DNA of 64,000 bases, from contig AP018281.1 of the NCBI GenBank assembly GCA_002368355.1, forward strand, positions 3,472,001-3,536,000, read 5' to 3'. Shown here in pieces: positions 26,678-36,227 of this stretch. This DNA comes from Chondrocystis sp. NIES-4102. Lineage in GTDB: Bacteria > Cyanobacteriota > Cyanobacteriia > Cyanobacteriales > Xenococcaceae. The position numbers and the translations under genes are program-made. How positions within the stretch are numbered: position 1 is the stretch's first letter; each line of letters starts with the position of its first letter. A model generated the notes under the pieces. The model searched no databases and was not told the origin of the DNA. It saw only the letters and a program-made list of their open reading frames with translations.

Positions 26678-29017
26678 CTATTTCCTACTTTTTAAATATT
26701 GAATTAAAGCAGGCAATACTGGACAGGGTTGCTTAGTTTGAAAATTAGTAGGTTGATCAGGGCGGAATACACTCCAGCGAAAAGGGCCCAAGTCTGCTGC
26801 TGACATCCATAAAAGTCTTTTAGCCCTAGTCATAGCAACATATAGTAAACGATACTCTTCTGCTTCTTTAAGTTTAAGTGCCTCCTGCCAAGCTTGCAAT
26901 GGTTGGGGAATAGTTGGAGGTTTTTGGGAATCAAGATATTGTTGATGGACTATTGCCCGAATTTGAGCGCGAGCCACCTCACTAAGGGTAAAATTACCAA
27001 GAAATTTACTTGCTGTAGGTATCCAAGGTTGACCTGGTAAAATATCTTGATGTAGGAAGGGAATAAAAACATAATCCCAATCAAGTCCTTTAGCCTTGTG
27101 CATAGTAATAATAGTTAACTGTCCAGCACGGGTATAGCGATCGCCATTATCTTCTTCTATTGCTTCAAAGTTTTCGGAATTGGTAATTTCTTCTAAGGCT
27201 CTAATGGTGGCTTTGAGGGAACTACGACCTATAATCTGTTGATTGACTTTCTCTGAGAGTTTTTGTACTGTTGCTAATTCTGAACCTGTATATTTAAGAG
27301 TCATACCCAAAAAAGCTATTAATTGATAGTGAGGTAACTCCATACGGGCGCGCAGTAAATTACAACAATATTGACGGGCTGCTTGTACTGGGGGTTTTTG
27401 GGGGGGGTGTAGGGGTGTGGGATAGAGAAACTGTTCGGGATAGGTAGCCAAAGCATTGAGATCTTGAGTGGGAATTAGACTACGTTGCTGTAATACTTCT
27501 AATGCAGACTTGAGATAGTCTGGGGAATGAGGACGATCTAGAAATTGAAGTAATTTTAAGATTTCTGCTGGTATTTGGGAATGTCTTTCGTGTTCTCCCA
27601 CTTCATAGATATTAATTTGATGATTTTTGGCAATATCTGCTAATTCTTGGGCTAAAAAACGCCCCTGACGGTTTTCTCTAACGAGGATAGCTATACTGTG
27701 TTGAGGATGTTCTTTAAAAAGAGCGATCGCCCGTTCGGCAATTAATTCGACTGTGTGATAGATATCATCGGGTTGACAAATTACTACCCCACTGGCTTCT
27801 GGTTGGGGATTAGCATCGGGTTGAGGATCTTGAGGATCAACTGTAACAATATGTTGGGGACGAAAAGGTAATTGTGTTGGTTGATTATGCTTCTGTCTTT
27901 TCAACCATTGTTGATTTACCCAGTCAAGTACAAAGTTTGCAGCATCAATAATTATTTTGCTACTACGTCCCGCCTGGTTCATAGTCTCCAGGGTCTTTTT
28001 TTGGTTACAGGTTTCGCAAAACCAATTAAAATATATGGGATCGGCTGGGGTAAAAGTTGAGTTGATGGCTTGATTAGGATCGCCCACCCTGACTAAATTG
28101 GGTTCGGTATTTGCTTTAAGGTCATTTTGAGCCAAAATAGAGATTAATTTTTCTTGTAGGGGGCTAGAATCTTGTGCCTCATCTTCAAACACACCATAAA
28201 CTTGATTTTGCCACAGCAAGCGCATGGGGGGATATTCTAAAACCTTGAGGGCAGCCAGAATCATGTCGTCATAATCTATTAAATCCTGCGATCGCATTAA
28301 GTATTGGTATTCTTGATACAGTCCGCCAGCAATTTGTAAAATGCCATATTCATCCGTTGCTTGCGCGCTTAATTCCAATAACTGTTCTGGTAGCAACCCC
28401 GAACTTTTAGCCTCTCGCACCACCGTATTAGTTAAACTGGGTAGGACTTCTGTGCGTAAAACCGACTGACGACGCAAACGTTCTGTTTCTTCCCCATCAA
28501 ACTGTATTCCTTCTAATAATGTTTGATATTGTCGAGGATTGCTGCTAATCCATCTTTCCACCGCCCCCCTAATAATTCGATGTCCTAAATGGGGTACTAC
28601 AATGGTTACCTTATCTAAACTTAGCCCCGATAACTCCTGACGAGAATTAGCAATATTGAGGGCTAAACCGTGTAGGGTATAGACCACAAAACCGCCTGGG
28701 GGAAGCATTAAATCCTTAAGGCGATCGCGAATTTTACTTTTAATATTGGCTGCTGCTGAACGAGTATAGGTAACAACTACCAACTGTCGGCGACTATGTA
28801 ACTGATTACGGGCTATAGCGATCGCTGCTGCCACTGCCAGACTATGGGATTTTCCAGCCCCAGGTACAGCAGAAACCGCCATTTCTCCACCCTGCCAATT
28901 GGCTAGATTCTGTTGCCCTGTGCGTAAACTATTTCGTAGTATTTGTAGCTGTGTTTCTAACCACTCTGCTACTGTTGGATCTTGAGAATTTGAGGCTGGT
29001 TTAAAATTAGATAGCAT
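26678..29017 (-). CDS. UvrD/Rep-type superfamily 1 DNA helicase
   Basis: 779 residues. Ordered SF1A motifs: Walker A AVPGAGKSHSLA (about 52-62), Ia TYTRSAAANIKSKI, motif II VFEDEAQDSSPLQ (DEAQD instead of the usual DEQQ/DEVQ), III RVGDPNQAINSTF, IV region SIAILVRENRQGR, V TMHKAKGLDWDYVFIPF and VI EYRLLYVAMTRAKRL. It would unwind DNA 3' to 5' in repair or replication. No nuclease domain is visible at the C-terminus. The gene and the flavin reductase that precedes it sit between repeats B and C, which suggests they came or move as a unit, but this is unproven. Confidence 0.92.
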   Translation of the reverse strand: MLSNFKPASNSQDPTVAEWLETQLQILRNSLRTGQQNLANWQGGEMAVSAVPGAGKSHSLAVAAAIAIARNQLHSRRQLVVVTYTRSAAANIKSKIRDRLKDLMLPPGGFVVYTLHGLALNIANSRQELSGLSLDKVTIVVPHLGHRIIRGAVERWISSNPRQYQTLLEGIQFDGEETERLRRQSVLRTEVLPSLTNTVVREAKSSGLLPEQLLELSAQATDEYGILQIAGGLYQEYQYLMRSQDLIDYDDMILAALKVLEYPPMRLLWQNQVYGVFEDEAQDSSPLQEKLISILAQNDLKANTEPNLVRVGDPNQAINSTFTPADPIYFNWFCETCNQKKTLETMNQAGRSSKIIIDAANFVLDWVNQQWLKRQKHNQPTQLPFRPQHIVTVDPQDPQPDANPQPEASGVVICQPDDIYHTVELIAERAIALFKEHPQHSIAILVRENRQGRFLAQELADIAKNHQINIYEVGEHERHSQIPAEILKLLQFLDRPHSPDYLKSALEVLQQRSLIPTQDLNALATYPEQFLYPTPLHPPQKPPVQAARQYCCNLLRARMELPHYQLIAFLGMTLKYTGSELATVQKLSEKVNQQIIGRSSLKATIRALEEITNSENFEAIEEDNGDRYTRAGQLTIITMHKAKGLDWDYVFIPFLHQDILPGQPWIPTASKFLGNFTLSEVARAQIRAIVHQQYLDSQKPPTIPQPLQAWQEALKLKEAEEYRLLYVAMTRAKRLLWMSAADLGPFRWSVFRPDQPTNFQTKQPCPVLPALIQYLKSRK

Positions 29018-29126
29018 GACGCGATATTTCTGTCAGAATATTGATTCTAACAAACTTAGTTCTTTAGTACTGCTAGGGCGATCGCTATTTTTTGGATGAT
29101 TATTTCCCTAATTACCTCACTCGATG

Positions 29127-29609
29127 TTAACCACCGTATTCCCAACCAGTACTAGATAATAGAAGTTGATTACCTTCGCGATGGATACCAGAAGCAATTA
29201 CCTCGCCTACATAAACGGTGTGATCGCCCTCTTCCACTGTACCCACAACTTTACATTCAATATAGCCTAAAGAATCTTGAATGATTGGACATCCTGTAGC
29301 TTCACCCTCATAAAATTCCACATTCTCAAATTTATTACCCACACGAGTTTTAGGCTTAAAGAAAGATGCAGCTAGATCTTTTTGTCCTTCTTCGAGAAAA
29401 CTAATAGCAAATACTTGGGTATTTTTGATCATCTCATGGGAACTAGTACCCTTTTTGACACAATTAACTACTAAAGGTGGTTCAAACGAGGACTGCATCA
29501 ACCAGCTTACAGTAAAACCATTCATCTCTTCCCCGTCTTTAACACCGCATATATAAAGTCCGTGGGGAATTTTACGTAGCATTGTTTTTTTGGCTTTTTG
29601 ATCTAACAT
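29127..29609 (-). CDS. Flavin reductase-like FMN-binding domain protein
   Basis: 160 residues, a single flavin-reductase split-barrel domain. GLYICGVKDGEEMNGFTVSWLMQSSFEPPLVV at residues 17-48 and the SSHEMIKNTQVFAISFLEEGQKDLA stretch are typical; LGYIECKVVGTVEEGDHTVYVGEV follows. This domain resembles the C-terminal module of cyanobacterial flavodiiron proteins (Flv), but the beta-lactamase-like diiron and flavodoxin parts are absent. It probably binds FMN and uses NAD(P)H; partner unknown. AAGGAG lies about 8 nt before the ATG. Confidence 0.87.
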   Translation of the reverse strand: MLDQKAKKTMLRKIPHGLYICGVKDGEEMNGFTVSWLMQSSFEPPLVVNCVKKGTSSHEMIKNTQVFAISFLEEGQKDLAASFFKPKTRVGNKFENVEFYEGEATGCPIIQDSLGYIECKVVGTVEEGDHTVYVGEVIASGIHREGNQLLLSSTGWEYGG

Positions 29610-29704
29610 CAGTGTTGCTCCTTATCTTACCCTTACCAGTTTATCAAGGTTGTGTGTTGTGACATTAACATTACCTCAAAGATTTAGATGCTCATAATTA
29701 TACT

Positions 29705-29908
29705 TATATGAATTATTTAAATGTTGGCTACAAATAGAACGGTTTTTAGGTAGTAAGTAATCCCACAAGGGGACAATGTAAGTAATAGATTTTTTCAGAC
29801 TTTTGACTCCTGACTCCTGACTTCAGGAGTGCATTCGCTCAAGGCATGGAAACCGTACCGTTAGCACAGCACCGCTCCTGACTCCTTATATATTTGTAGC
29901 ATTTTTGT
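29705..29908 (+). repeat. Dispersed repeat, copy C with internal insertion
   Basis: Same orientation as copy B and about 3.27 kb from it. Identical from TTATATGAATT through GGTAGTAAGTAAT, then with few changes to ACTCCTTAT and GTAGCATT. It carries about 55 extra nt (29823-29877), starting TTCAGGAGTGCATTCGCTCA and ending GCACAGCACCGCTC, inside the heptamer zone. Confidence 0.88.
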
Positions 29909-29923
29909 TGCAATTAAAACCCC

Positions 29924-29977
29924 ACTATATATAGCGTATTATAGGCAAAAAATATAATTACCCCCCTACATATAGTG
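29924..29977. promoter_or_regulatory. Inverted repeat upstream of the CyRepA1-like gene
   Basis: CACTATATATAG (29924-29935) and CTACATATAGTG (29966-29977) are inverted copies with one mismatch and a 30-nt spacer. The first arm contains the perfect palindrome CTATATATAG. They may be operators or initiator-binding sites (iterons) for the replication protein encoded 44 nt downstream. Confidence 0.45.
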
Positions 29978-30021
29978 CTATCATACAAATCCCCAGAAGC
30001 ATAGAGTTAGAAATAGTAAAA

Positions 30022-33018
30022 ATGGATTATTTAGGTGAATGGCAAGCTAGCGGTGTCGATGAGGAATTGACTCGTTTAAATGTAGTTGCACTTGACGGTA
30101 CTTGCCCAGCAGAATATTTACTATATTCAAATTCTATACCCAGGAGAAACGATGGCAGAATTAATGAAAGATTTCTTCAGCGTTATACCCATACGGATGC
30201 TGGTGGTTGGTGGTGTTCGGGAATTGATGTGTTAACTGGCGAAGCTGATATTTGGGGATGTTTTAAGCCCGATCGCCCTCGTCATGATGCTGATAAAGTT
30301 ATTAAGTATGAGCATCCGCCTAAAACCGCCACTGGTTTATTTGCTTTAAAAGTACCCCTGAATATTTGGCAGAAAATCGCCGATCGCGCCAAAGTTAAGT
30401 TAGTTTCTACGGATATTATCGAAGACAGGGAGGATTTTGGTTTTTGGCAATGGTTGATTAATCATCCCGAAGTCCCTTTATGTATTACTGAAGGGGCAAA
30501 AAAGGCAGGATCATTGTTATCAGCAGGTTATGCGACAGTGGCTTTACCTGGAATTTTTAATGGTTATCGCACGCCTAAAGATGCGACTGGTAAAAGGATT
30601 GGTAAGTCTCATTTAATTCCTCAATTGGCAAAGTTAGCCACCCCTGGGCGACAAGTATATTTTGTTTTTGATCAAGATTCTAAACCTAAAACCATTCAAG
30701 CAGTAGCAGCAGCAATTAGGAAGACGGGTTATTTATTACAGCAAATTGGTTGTCAGGTAAAAGTTGTTAGTTGGGATAGTAAACTGGGTAAGGGAGTAGA
30801 TGATCTAATTATTAATCACGGTCAAGATTATTTTGCTCAAGTTTATGACCAGGCTTTAGACTTAGCTACTTGGAAAGCTTTAGCTTGGAGGAATTTAACT
30901 TATACTGCCGATCTGCAATGCAATAGTCGTTATTTACCATTTGATATTCCCCCCCAGACGCGCTTAATTGGGATCAAATCTCCTAAAGGTACAGGTAAAA
31001 CCCAAGCCTTATCTAAAATAGTAGCAAGAGCGATCGCCACGGGGCAAAAAGTTTTAGTGATCGGACATCGAGTACAACTGGTAAAACAGTTATGTCAACG
31101 CTTTGGGCTTAGTTATGTAACTGAGGTACATTGTCACAAGGCTTCTTTGGGTTATGGTCTTTGTATTGATTCTCTTCATGGCTTTTCAATGGCAAAGTTT
31201 AACCCTAATGATTGGGTAAATAGTTTAGTAATTATTGATGAAGTTGAACAAGTATTATGGCACGCCCTTAATTCTAATACTTGCAAAGATCGGCGAGTGG
31301 AAATTCTTAAGTCGTTTAAGGTGTTGATGCAGAATGTTTTAACCCAAAACGGACAAGTATATATAACCGATGCGGATTTAAGTGATATTTCCTTAGATTA
31401 TCTTGTTTCCCTATCGGGAATTGAGCTTAAACCTTATATTATTGAGAATCAATGGCAGGGTGATCCTCAATCTACCTGGAAAGTTTATAATTATTCTGGT
31501 CAAACTCCTAAAAAACTCTTAGCTAACCTAGAAACCGATATTCAACATGGTGGCAAACCCTTTATCTGTCTTTCAGCCCAAAAGTTAACTAGTAAGTGGA
31601 GTACCCAAACCTTAGAAGCTTATCTACATAAGAAATTTCCTAATAAACGCATCCTGCGGATCGATTCGGAATCTCTAGCAGATCCCCATCATCCTGCTTA
31701 TGGCTGCATTTCCCAATTAGAGCAAATATTATGGCAATACGACATGGTAATCGCCAGCCCCTCAATTGAGACAGGGATTTCCATTGAACTAAGAAATCAT
31801 TTTACAGGAGTTTGGGCGATCGCGCAAGGTGTCCAAGCAGAAAATGCTGTGCGTCAAACTTTATCGCGTCTACGTCATAATGTTCCCCGACATCTTTGGT
31901 GTGCTAAATATAGTTTTAATACCATCGGTAATGGTTCAACTTCGATTCCTGCTATACTCACTTCCAATGGGCGTTTTACTCAATTAAATATACGTTTACT
32001 GCAACAAGCGGATTTTGCTTATTTAGATGATTTAGATACAGGTTTTCAAGCAGAATCACTGTTGTGTTGGGCAAAAATGGCAGTTAGATATAATGCAGGG
32101 GCGATTAATTATCGTGGCACAATTATAGCTGGATTAAGGGCAGAAGGACATGAAATTATAGATGCTAAGAAGTTTCAGTTTTCCCCCGCTATACAGCCAG
32201 CATCCCCAGCAGATAGTTGTCTAGTTGAAGCCATTACCGCTATTAGTACCCAAAATTATTTAGCTGAGTGTAGCGCGATCGCCACTGCTATTGATTTAGA
32301 TGATCAACAATATCAAACCCTCAAAAAAAGTCTAATTAAATCCTTAAGCGATCGCCGTAGGTTACGCAAGTATGAATTGAAACAACGTTATCATTTACCT
32401 ATTACTCCCGAATTAGTATCCCTTGATGATCAGGGTTGGTATCAAAAGATTAGATTACACTATTTTCTAACGGTTGGTCGTGCTTATCTAGCTGATCGCG
32501 ATACTTTGGTGGCACGGAAACTAATAGATCAAGGTAATGGTAGTTTATTTTTACCCGATTTTAATAGTTCCCAATTGGGGGCAATTGTTGGGACTTTAGA
32601 ACTTTTGGGTATTCCTATTTTACTGCAACTTACTAGACCATTACGCAATACTGATGAGGATCTACAATCTTTAGCTGCGATCGCCCTCAACCATCGTCAA
32701 GAAATTAAAACTATTTTAAATATTGGCATTGCCAAAAGTTATAGTCCGATCACAATTGTCAGCCGTCTTTTAGATAAAATTGGTTACAAAATTCAATGTG
32801 TGCGTTACGAAAAAATAAATTCTAAACGGGTTAGGGTGTATCAAATTCTTTCCCCAGATGATTTACGTCAGCAGGTGTTTAGTTATTGGTTAAATATTGA
32901 TTCCCAATCTCCTGGTAATTCTCTACTTTGGGCGGTTAATCGTCTTAATCATTCTACTAAGCTAACATCTCAAAGCAGGCAGGAAGCTAATTATTTTCAG
33001 TTTAGTTTGGATATTTGA
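30022..33018 (+). CDS. Plasmid replication protein, CyRepA1-like
   Basis: 998 residues, large and of the class called plasmid replication protein, CyRepA1 family, in cyanobacteria. N-terminal region (YLLYSNSIPRRNDGRINERFLQRY) leads to a DUF3854/Toprim-like domain: LCITEGAKKAGSLLSAG (about 155), YFVFDQDSKPKT (about 212). Then a helicase-like ATPase: SPKGTGKTQALSKIV P-loop (about 320-328), LVIIDEVEQVL (about 400), VIASPSIETGISIEL and RQTLSRLRH (arginine finger region). Primase-helicase action at a plasmid origin is expected. The gene is on what looks like chromosome; no parA, parB or mobilisation gene adjoins. It appears intact. Confidence 0.85.
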   Translation: MDYLGEWQASGVDEELTRLNVVALDGTCPAEYLLYSNSIPRRNDGRINERFLQRYTHTDAGGWWCSGIDVLTGEADIWGCFKPDRPRHDADKVIKYEHPPKTATGLFALKVPLNIWQKIADRAKVKLVSTDIIEDREDFGFWQWLINHPEVPLCITEGAKKAGSLLSAGYATVALPGIFNGYRTPKDATGKRIGKSHLIPQLAKLATPGRQVYFVFDQDSKPKTIQAVAAAIRKTGYLLQQIGCQVKVVSWDSKLGKGVDDLIINHGQDYFAQVYDQALDLATWKALAWRNLTYTADLQCNSRYLPFDIPPQTRLIGIKSPKGTGKTQALSKIVARAIATGQKVLVIGHRVQLVKQLCQRFGLSYVTEVHCHKASLGYGLCIDSLHGFSMAKFNPNDWVNSLVIIDEVEQVLWHALNSNTCKDRRVEILKSFKVLMQNVLTQNGQVYITDADLSDISLDYLVSLSGIELKPYIIENQWQGDPQSTWKVYNYSGQTPKKLLANLETDIQHGGKPFICLSAQKLTSKWSTQTLEAYLHKKFPNKRILRIDSESLADPHHPAYGCISQLEQILWQYDMVIASPSIETGISIELRNHFTGVWAIAQGVQAENAVRQTLSRLRHNVPRHLWCAKYSFNTIGNGSTSIPAILTSNGRFTQLNIRLLQQADFAYLDDLDTGFQAESLLCWAKMAVRYNAGAINYRGTIIAGLRAEGHEIIDAKKFQFSPAIQPASPADSCLVEAITAISTQNYLAECSAIATAIDLDDQQYQTLKKSLIKSLSDRRRLRKYELKQRYHLPITPELVSLDDQGWYQKIRLHYFLTVGRAYLADRDTLVARKLIDQGNGSLFLPDFNSSQLGAIVGTLELLGIPILLQLTRPLRNTDEDLQSLAAIALNHRQEIKTILNIGIAKSYSPITIVSRLLDKIGYKIQCVRYEKINSKRVRVYQILSPDDLRQQVFSYWLNIDSQSPGNSLLWAVNRLNHSTKLTSQSRQEANYFQFSLDI

Positions 33019-33184
33019 TTAATTTTGATTAACAATAATTAAAAAAAAGTTAACACCAAAATATAGATTGTAGGCAATAATAAGACTTAATTTAAGCCGT
33101 TTATCGTATGATCTTTGCCAAAACCAAGTAAAAGTTGTAGTCAATTATAATAAAAACTTAATTAAGAAGATAAATAAAATAGCT

Positions 33185-35113
33185 GTGTCTAAAACTAGTC
33201 CATCTGTAACGGTTTTGCTATTAGAGAACGATTGCGAACAGCGAGAATCAATTATTAATCTTTTGCATCAAATTAATCCTCAAAAGTATCAGTGGGTTCA
33301 CCAGCAACAGCTAAACTCAGCCTTAAATTACTTGCAAGATAAATATATCGACGTATTATTAATTAATTTAGATCTAACCAACAAAAGCAATACAAATATT
33401 CTTCAGAAGATCTACGCAATCAAACCCTACATTGTCAGCATCTTTATAACCACAAGTGACCAAGAAAATACAATTATTGAAAGTCAAAAGCTGACCACTA
33501 ATTACACCACTTTAACTTTAGAAAATCCTTGTAAAAAACCCCATGGGCAATTACTATCTCCAATTCTTATAGAAAAATTTATAGATGGGATTCTTCAACA
33601 ACAAGAAATAGCACAGCTGCAATCGCAATTAGAATACACTCAGGATCTATTCAAAACCGTAGTAGATACAACTTCTGCTTTAATGTGGATAATTGATGAA
33701 AAGGAAAATTATATCTTTCTCAATCAAGCTTGGTTAAGTTTTACTGGTCAAAGTTTAGAAACTGGGTTAAAAGAAAACTGGCGCGATCGCATTCATCCAG
33801 ATGATTTAGCTAGATGTACTAAAGTATATCAGTCCGCACTCAATAAATGCCGAGGGTTTGAGATAGAATATCGTCTCAAGCGGTTTGACAATTCCTATCG
33901 CCTAATTCTTAATACTGCTGTACGTCGTTATAGCTCTCAAGGAGAATTTGCGGGGTTTCTGTGTTTTTGTCTCGATATTACTCAGCGTAAAAAAATTGAA
34001 CAAAAAGTAATTCAACAAGCAAAAACCGACAGTTTACTAGCAGACATTACTAAAAAAATTCATAGTTCTTTAGATCTTGATATTATTATTCAAACCACAG
34101 CCGAAGCAGTTAAACAATTTATTAGTGCCGAAAAGGTTTCAATCATGAAAATTGTGGCTTCTTCTTCCCTCAATGATAATCAACTTCGACGGGAGCTTAT
34201 TTTACTATTTAAATCTGAATTGGTTAATTTTCCTTTAAGTTGTGAAATTGCTGCAACCAAAGCCTTACCCAATCAAGAATTATTAAGTAATTACACTCAA
34301 TTAGCTCTAGGAAAAATTATTGCTTTTTGCAACAATGCTAATCAGATAACCAGCACCATTATTAACCATGACTTTGTACAATTACCTAATACTAATTCTA
34401 ATCTCTTATTAGTTCCCATTTTTGCTCATCAGAAACTTTGGGGAATATTAAGTGTTGAGCAGGATATAATTCCTAAATGTTGGCAAGTAGAAGAAATCAA
34501 ACTATTAAAACAAGTTGCTATACAATTGGGTATTGCTATTAAACAGTCAGAACTTTATCAAGATTTAGCCATAGCCAATCAAGAATTAGAGAAATTGGCA
34601 GTAATTGATAGCTTGACTCAGATTGCTAATCGTCGAAAATTTGATCAACATTTAGAAGCAGAATGGAAACGCTCACTAAGAGAACAAAGTCCCCTTTCCT
34701 TAATTATTTGTGATATAGACTGCTTTAAACTATATAATGATACCTATGGTCATCTAGCTGGCGATCGCTGTATCAGCCAAGTTGCTCAAGCGATTAGTAA
34801 AGTGGTTAAACGTCCTGCTGACTTGGTAGCCCGTTATGGAGGCGAAGAATTTGCCCTCATTTTACCCAATACTGATATCCAAGGTGCAGAATATCTAGCA
34901 AAGCATATCCGTCTTCAAGTTGAAGCTTTAAGAATTCCCCACATAAATTCAGAAGTAGATCTATACATCACCTTGTCTTTGGGGGTTGCTAGTTGTATTC
35001 CCAATAGTAATTTAAGTTTTTCTACCCTCTTATCAGCAGCAGATAAAGGTTTATATCAAGCTAAAGAGTTAGGACGTAATCGAGTTGTGATTTTTGATCT
35101 GGAAAATCTTTAA
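33185..35113 (+). CDS. Diguanylate cyclase with degenerate REC, PAS and GAF domains
   Basis: 642 residues, GTG start. Order: receiver-like domain (1-130; VTVLLLENDCEQRESI, but the phospho-acceptor position in DVLLINLDL is Asn instead of Asp), PAS-PAC (about 155-275; LMWIIDEKENYIFLNQAWL, LDITQRKKI), GAF (about 300-455), and GGDEF (about 475-640; DSLTQIANRRKFDQHL, ICDIDCFKLYNDTYGH, RYGGEEFALILP at about 551). GGEEF and the metal ligands are intact, so c-di-GMP synthesis is likely; the receiver cannot be phosphorylated in the normal way. No EAL domain. Confidence 0.93.
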   Translation: MSKTSPSVTVLLLENDCEQRESIINLLHQINPQKYQWVHQQQLNSALNYLQDKYIDVLLINLDLTNKSNTNILQKIYAIKPYIVSIFITTSDQENTIIESQKLTTNYTTLTLENPCKKPHGQLLSPILIEKFIDGILQQQEIAQLQSQLEYTQDLFKTVVDTTSALMWIIDEKENYIFLNQAWLSFTGQSLETGLKENWRDRIHPDDLARCTKVYQSALNKCRGFEIEYRLKRFDNSYRLILNTAVRRYSSQGEFAGFLCFCLDITQRKKIEQKVIQQAKTDSLLADITKKIHSSLDLDIIIQTTAEAVKQFISAEKVSIMKIVASSSLNDNQLRRELILLFKSELVNFPLSCEIAATKALPNQELLSNYTQLALGKIIAFCNNANQITSTIINHDFVQLPNTNSNLLLVPIFAHQKLWGILSVEQDIIPKCWQVEEIKLLKQVAIQLGIAIKQSELYQDLAIANQELEKLAVIDSLTQIANRRKFDQHLEAEWKRSLREQSPLSLIICDIDCFKLYNDTYGHLAGDRCISQVAQAISKVVKRPADLVARYGGEEFALILPNTDIQGAEYLAKHIRLQVEALRIPHINSEVDLYITLSLGVASCIPNSNLSFSTLLSAADKGLYQAKELGRNRVVIFDLENL

Positions 35114-35432
35114 TTTAATTGCGACCCACTTATCAATAAGAATAATAAAAAATTAATAATATATCAACCAACATCTTTAAAAATCCTATGCTATAACGGT
35201 AATACAGAATAGGTATATATGCCTCATTCTTTACATTTAAAGTGTTTAATATCGTCAATTGAGGATTAAATAACCAATTTTGTCAAGATTTGTCGCGCTC
35301 GCTTACTTAATGCTATAAATATGCAATAAGCAGTAAACAAATCGGATTGCATTGTAAACTTTACTTCACATATTACATATTCATACACCTATAAACATAT
35401 ATACACAATAACTAAATATTCCAATTAAATAT
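35114..35432. other. Intergenic region, nothing recognised
   Basis: 319 nt, AT-rich, without an ORF of interest, clear hairpin or promoter that I could support. Confidence 0.4.
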
Positions 35433-36227
35433 ATGACAAGTGTCTATCAACCCAATACTAAAACTGATAGTGATATTTTAGATTTAAGCATCTTCAATTC
35501 AGCCTTAGAAAGATTACGTAATCAAGGCGAAACACTGCGTCAGTCCTACGCAGCAGCAAAACCCTATCCTTATTTAGTCATTGATGATCTTTTCGATCCA
35601 CAATTATTAAATCGCCTCCTCGCAGACTTTCCCAATGCCCAATCAAGAGATTGGATTGTTTGGGATACCAGTCATGAACTAAAGACAACCTCCAAAGGTA
35701 TAGACGGTTTATCAACATTTACTCAAATGTTTTGTCTGTGGTTAAATTCCAGAGATTTCATTAGAGAGATAGAATCAATTGTCGATATCAAAAACTTAGT
35801 AGGTGATCCCCTCTTTCATGGTGCGGGCTTACACGAAATGTATCAAGGGGGTTGGTTAGAAATGCACGCCGACTATACCAGACATTTTTCTCTACCTTTA
35901 ATGCGACGCATCAATATGCTGATCTATTTAAATCACGACTGGGATGCTAACTGGGGTGGCGAATTAGTGATGCAGGATCATAAAAATTCTGCTGATCAAG
36001 TGGGCTACCCACCTAACTTTAACCGTACAATTATTTTCCCCACTACAGACAAAACTTTTCATGGTGTACCCAAACCTTTATCATGTCCTGTAGACCGTAG
36101 TCGTAAACTTTTATCTATTTACTATTGGACACCAATACCAATGCCTTTATGGTCAAAAGCTGGCACTCCCTTACTTTGGGCATCTAATCAAAAACAAAAT
36201 CTACGTAAAATATTGGGTAAAAAGTAA
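35433..36227 (+). CDS. 2-oxoglutarate/Fe(II)-dependent oxygenase (prolyl 4-hydroxylase-like)
   Basis: 264 residues. The double-stranded beta-helix core is visible: YPYLVIDDLFDPQLLNRLLADFP at about 47-69, then LEMHADYTRHF with the H-x-D iron pair (about 144), NMLIYLNHDWDANWGGELVMQD, FHGVPKPLSCP with the distal His (about 208), and RKLLSIYYWTP with the 2-oxoglutarate Arg. All iron and cosubstrate residues are present. Similar proteins occur near glycan and peptide biosynthesis genes, but the substrate cannot be told. No signal peptide. Confidence 0.87.
   Translation: MTSVYQPNTKTDSDILDLSIFNSALERLRNQGETLRQSYAAAKPYPYLVIDDLFDPQLLNRLLADFPNAQSRDWIVWDTSHELKTTSKGIDGLSTFTQMFCLWLNSRDFIREIESIVDIKNLVGDPLFHGAGLHEMYQGGWLEMHADYTRHFSLPLMRRINMLIYLNHDWDANWGGELVMQDHKNSADQVGYPPNFNRTIIFPTTDKTFHGVPKPLSCPVDRSRKLLSIYYWTPIPMPLWSKAGTPLLWASNQKQNLRKILGKK

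Larger units (their letters stand above)
29610..30021. other. Repeat C and upstream region of the replication protein gene
   Basis: 412 nt without a gene. It carries dispersed repeat copy C (29705-29908) and an inverted repeat at 29924-29977 before the ATG of the plasmid replication protein gene. Confidence 0.6.
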
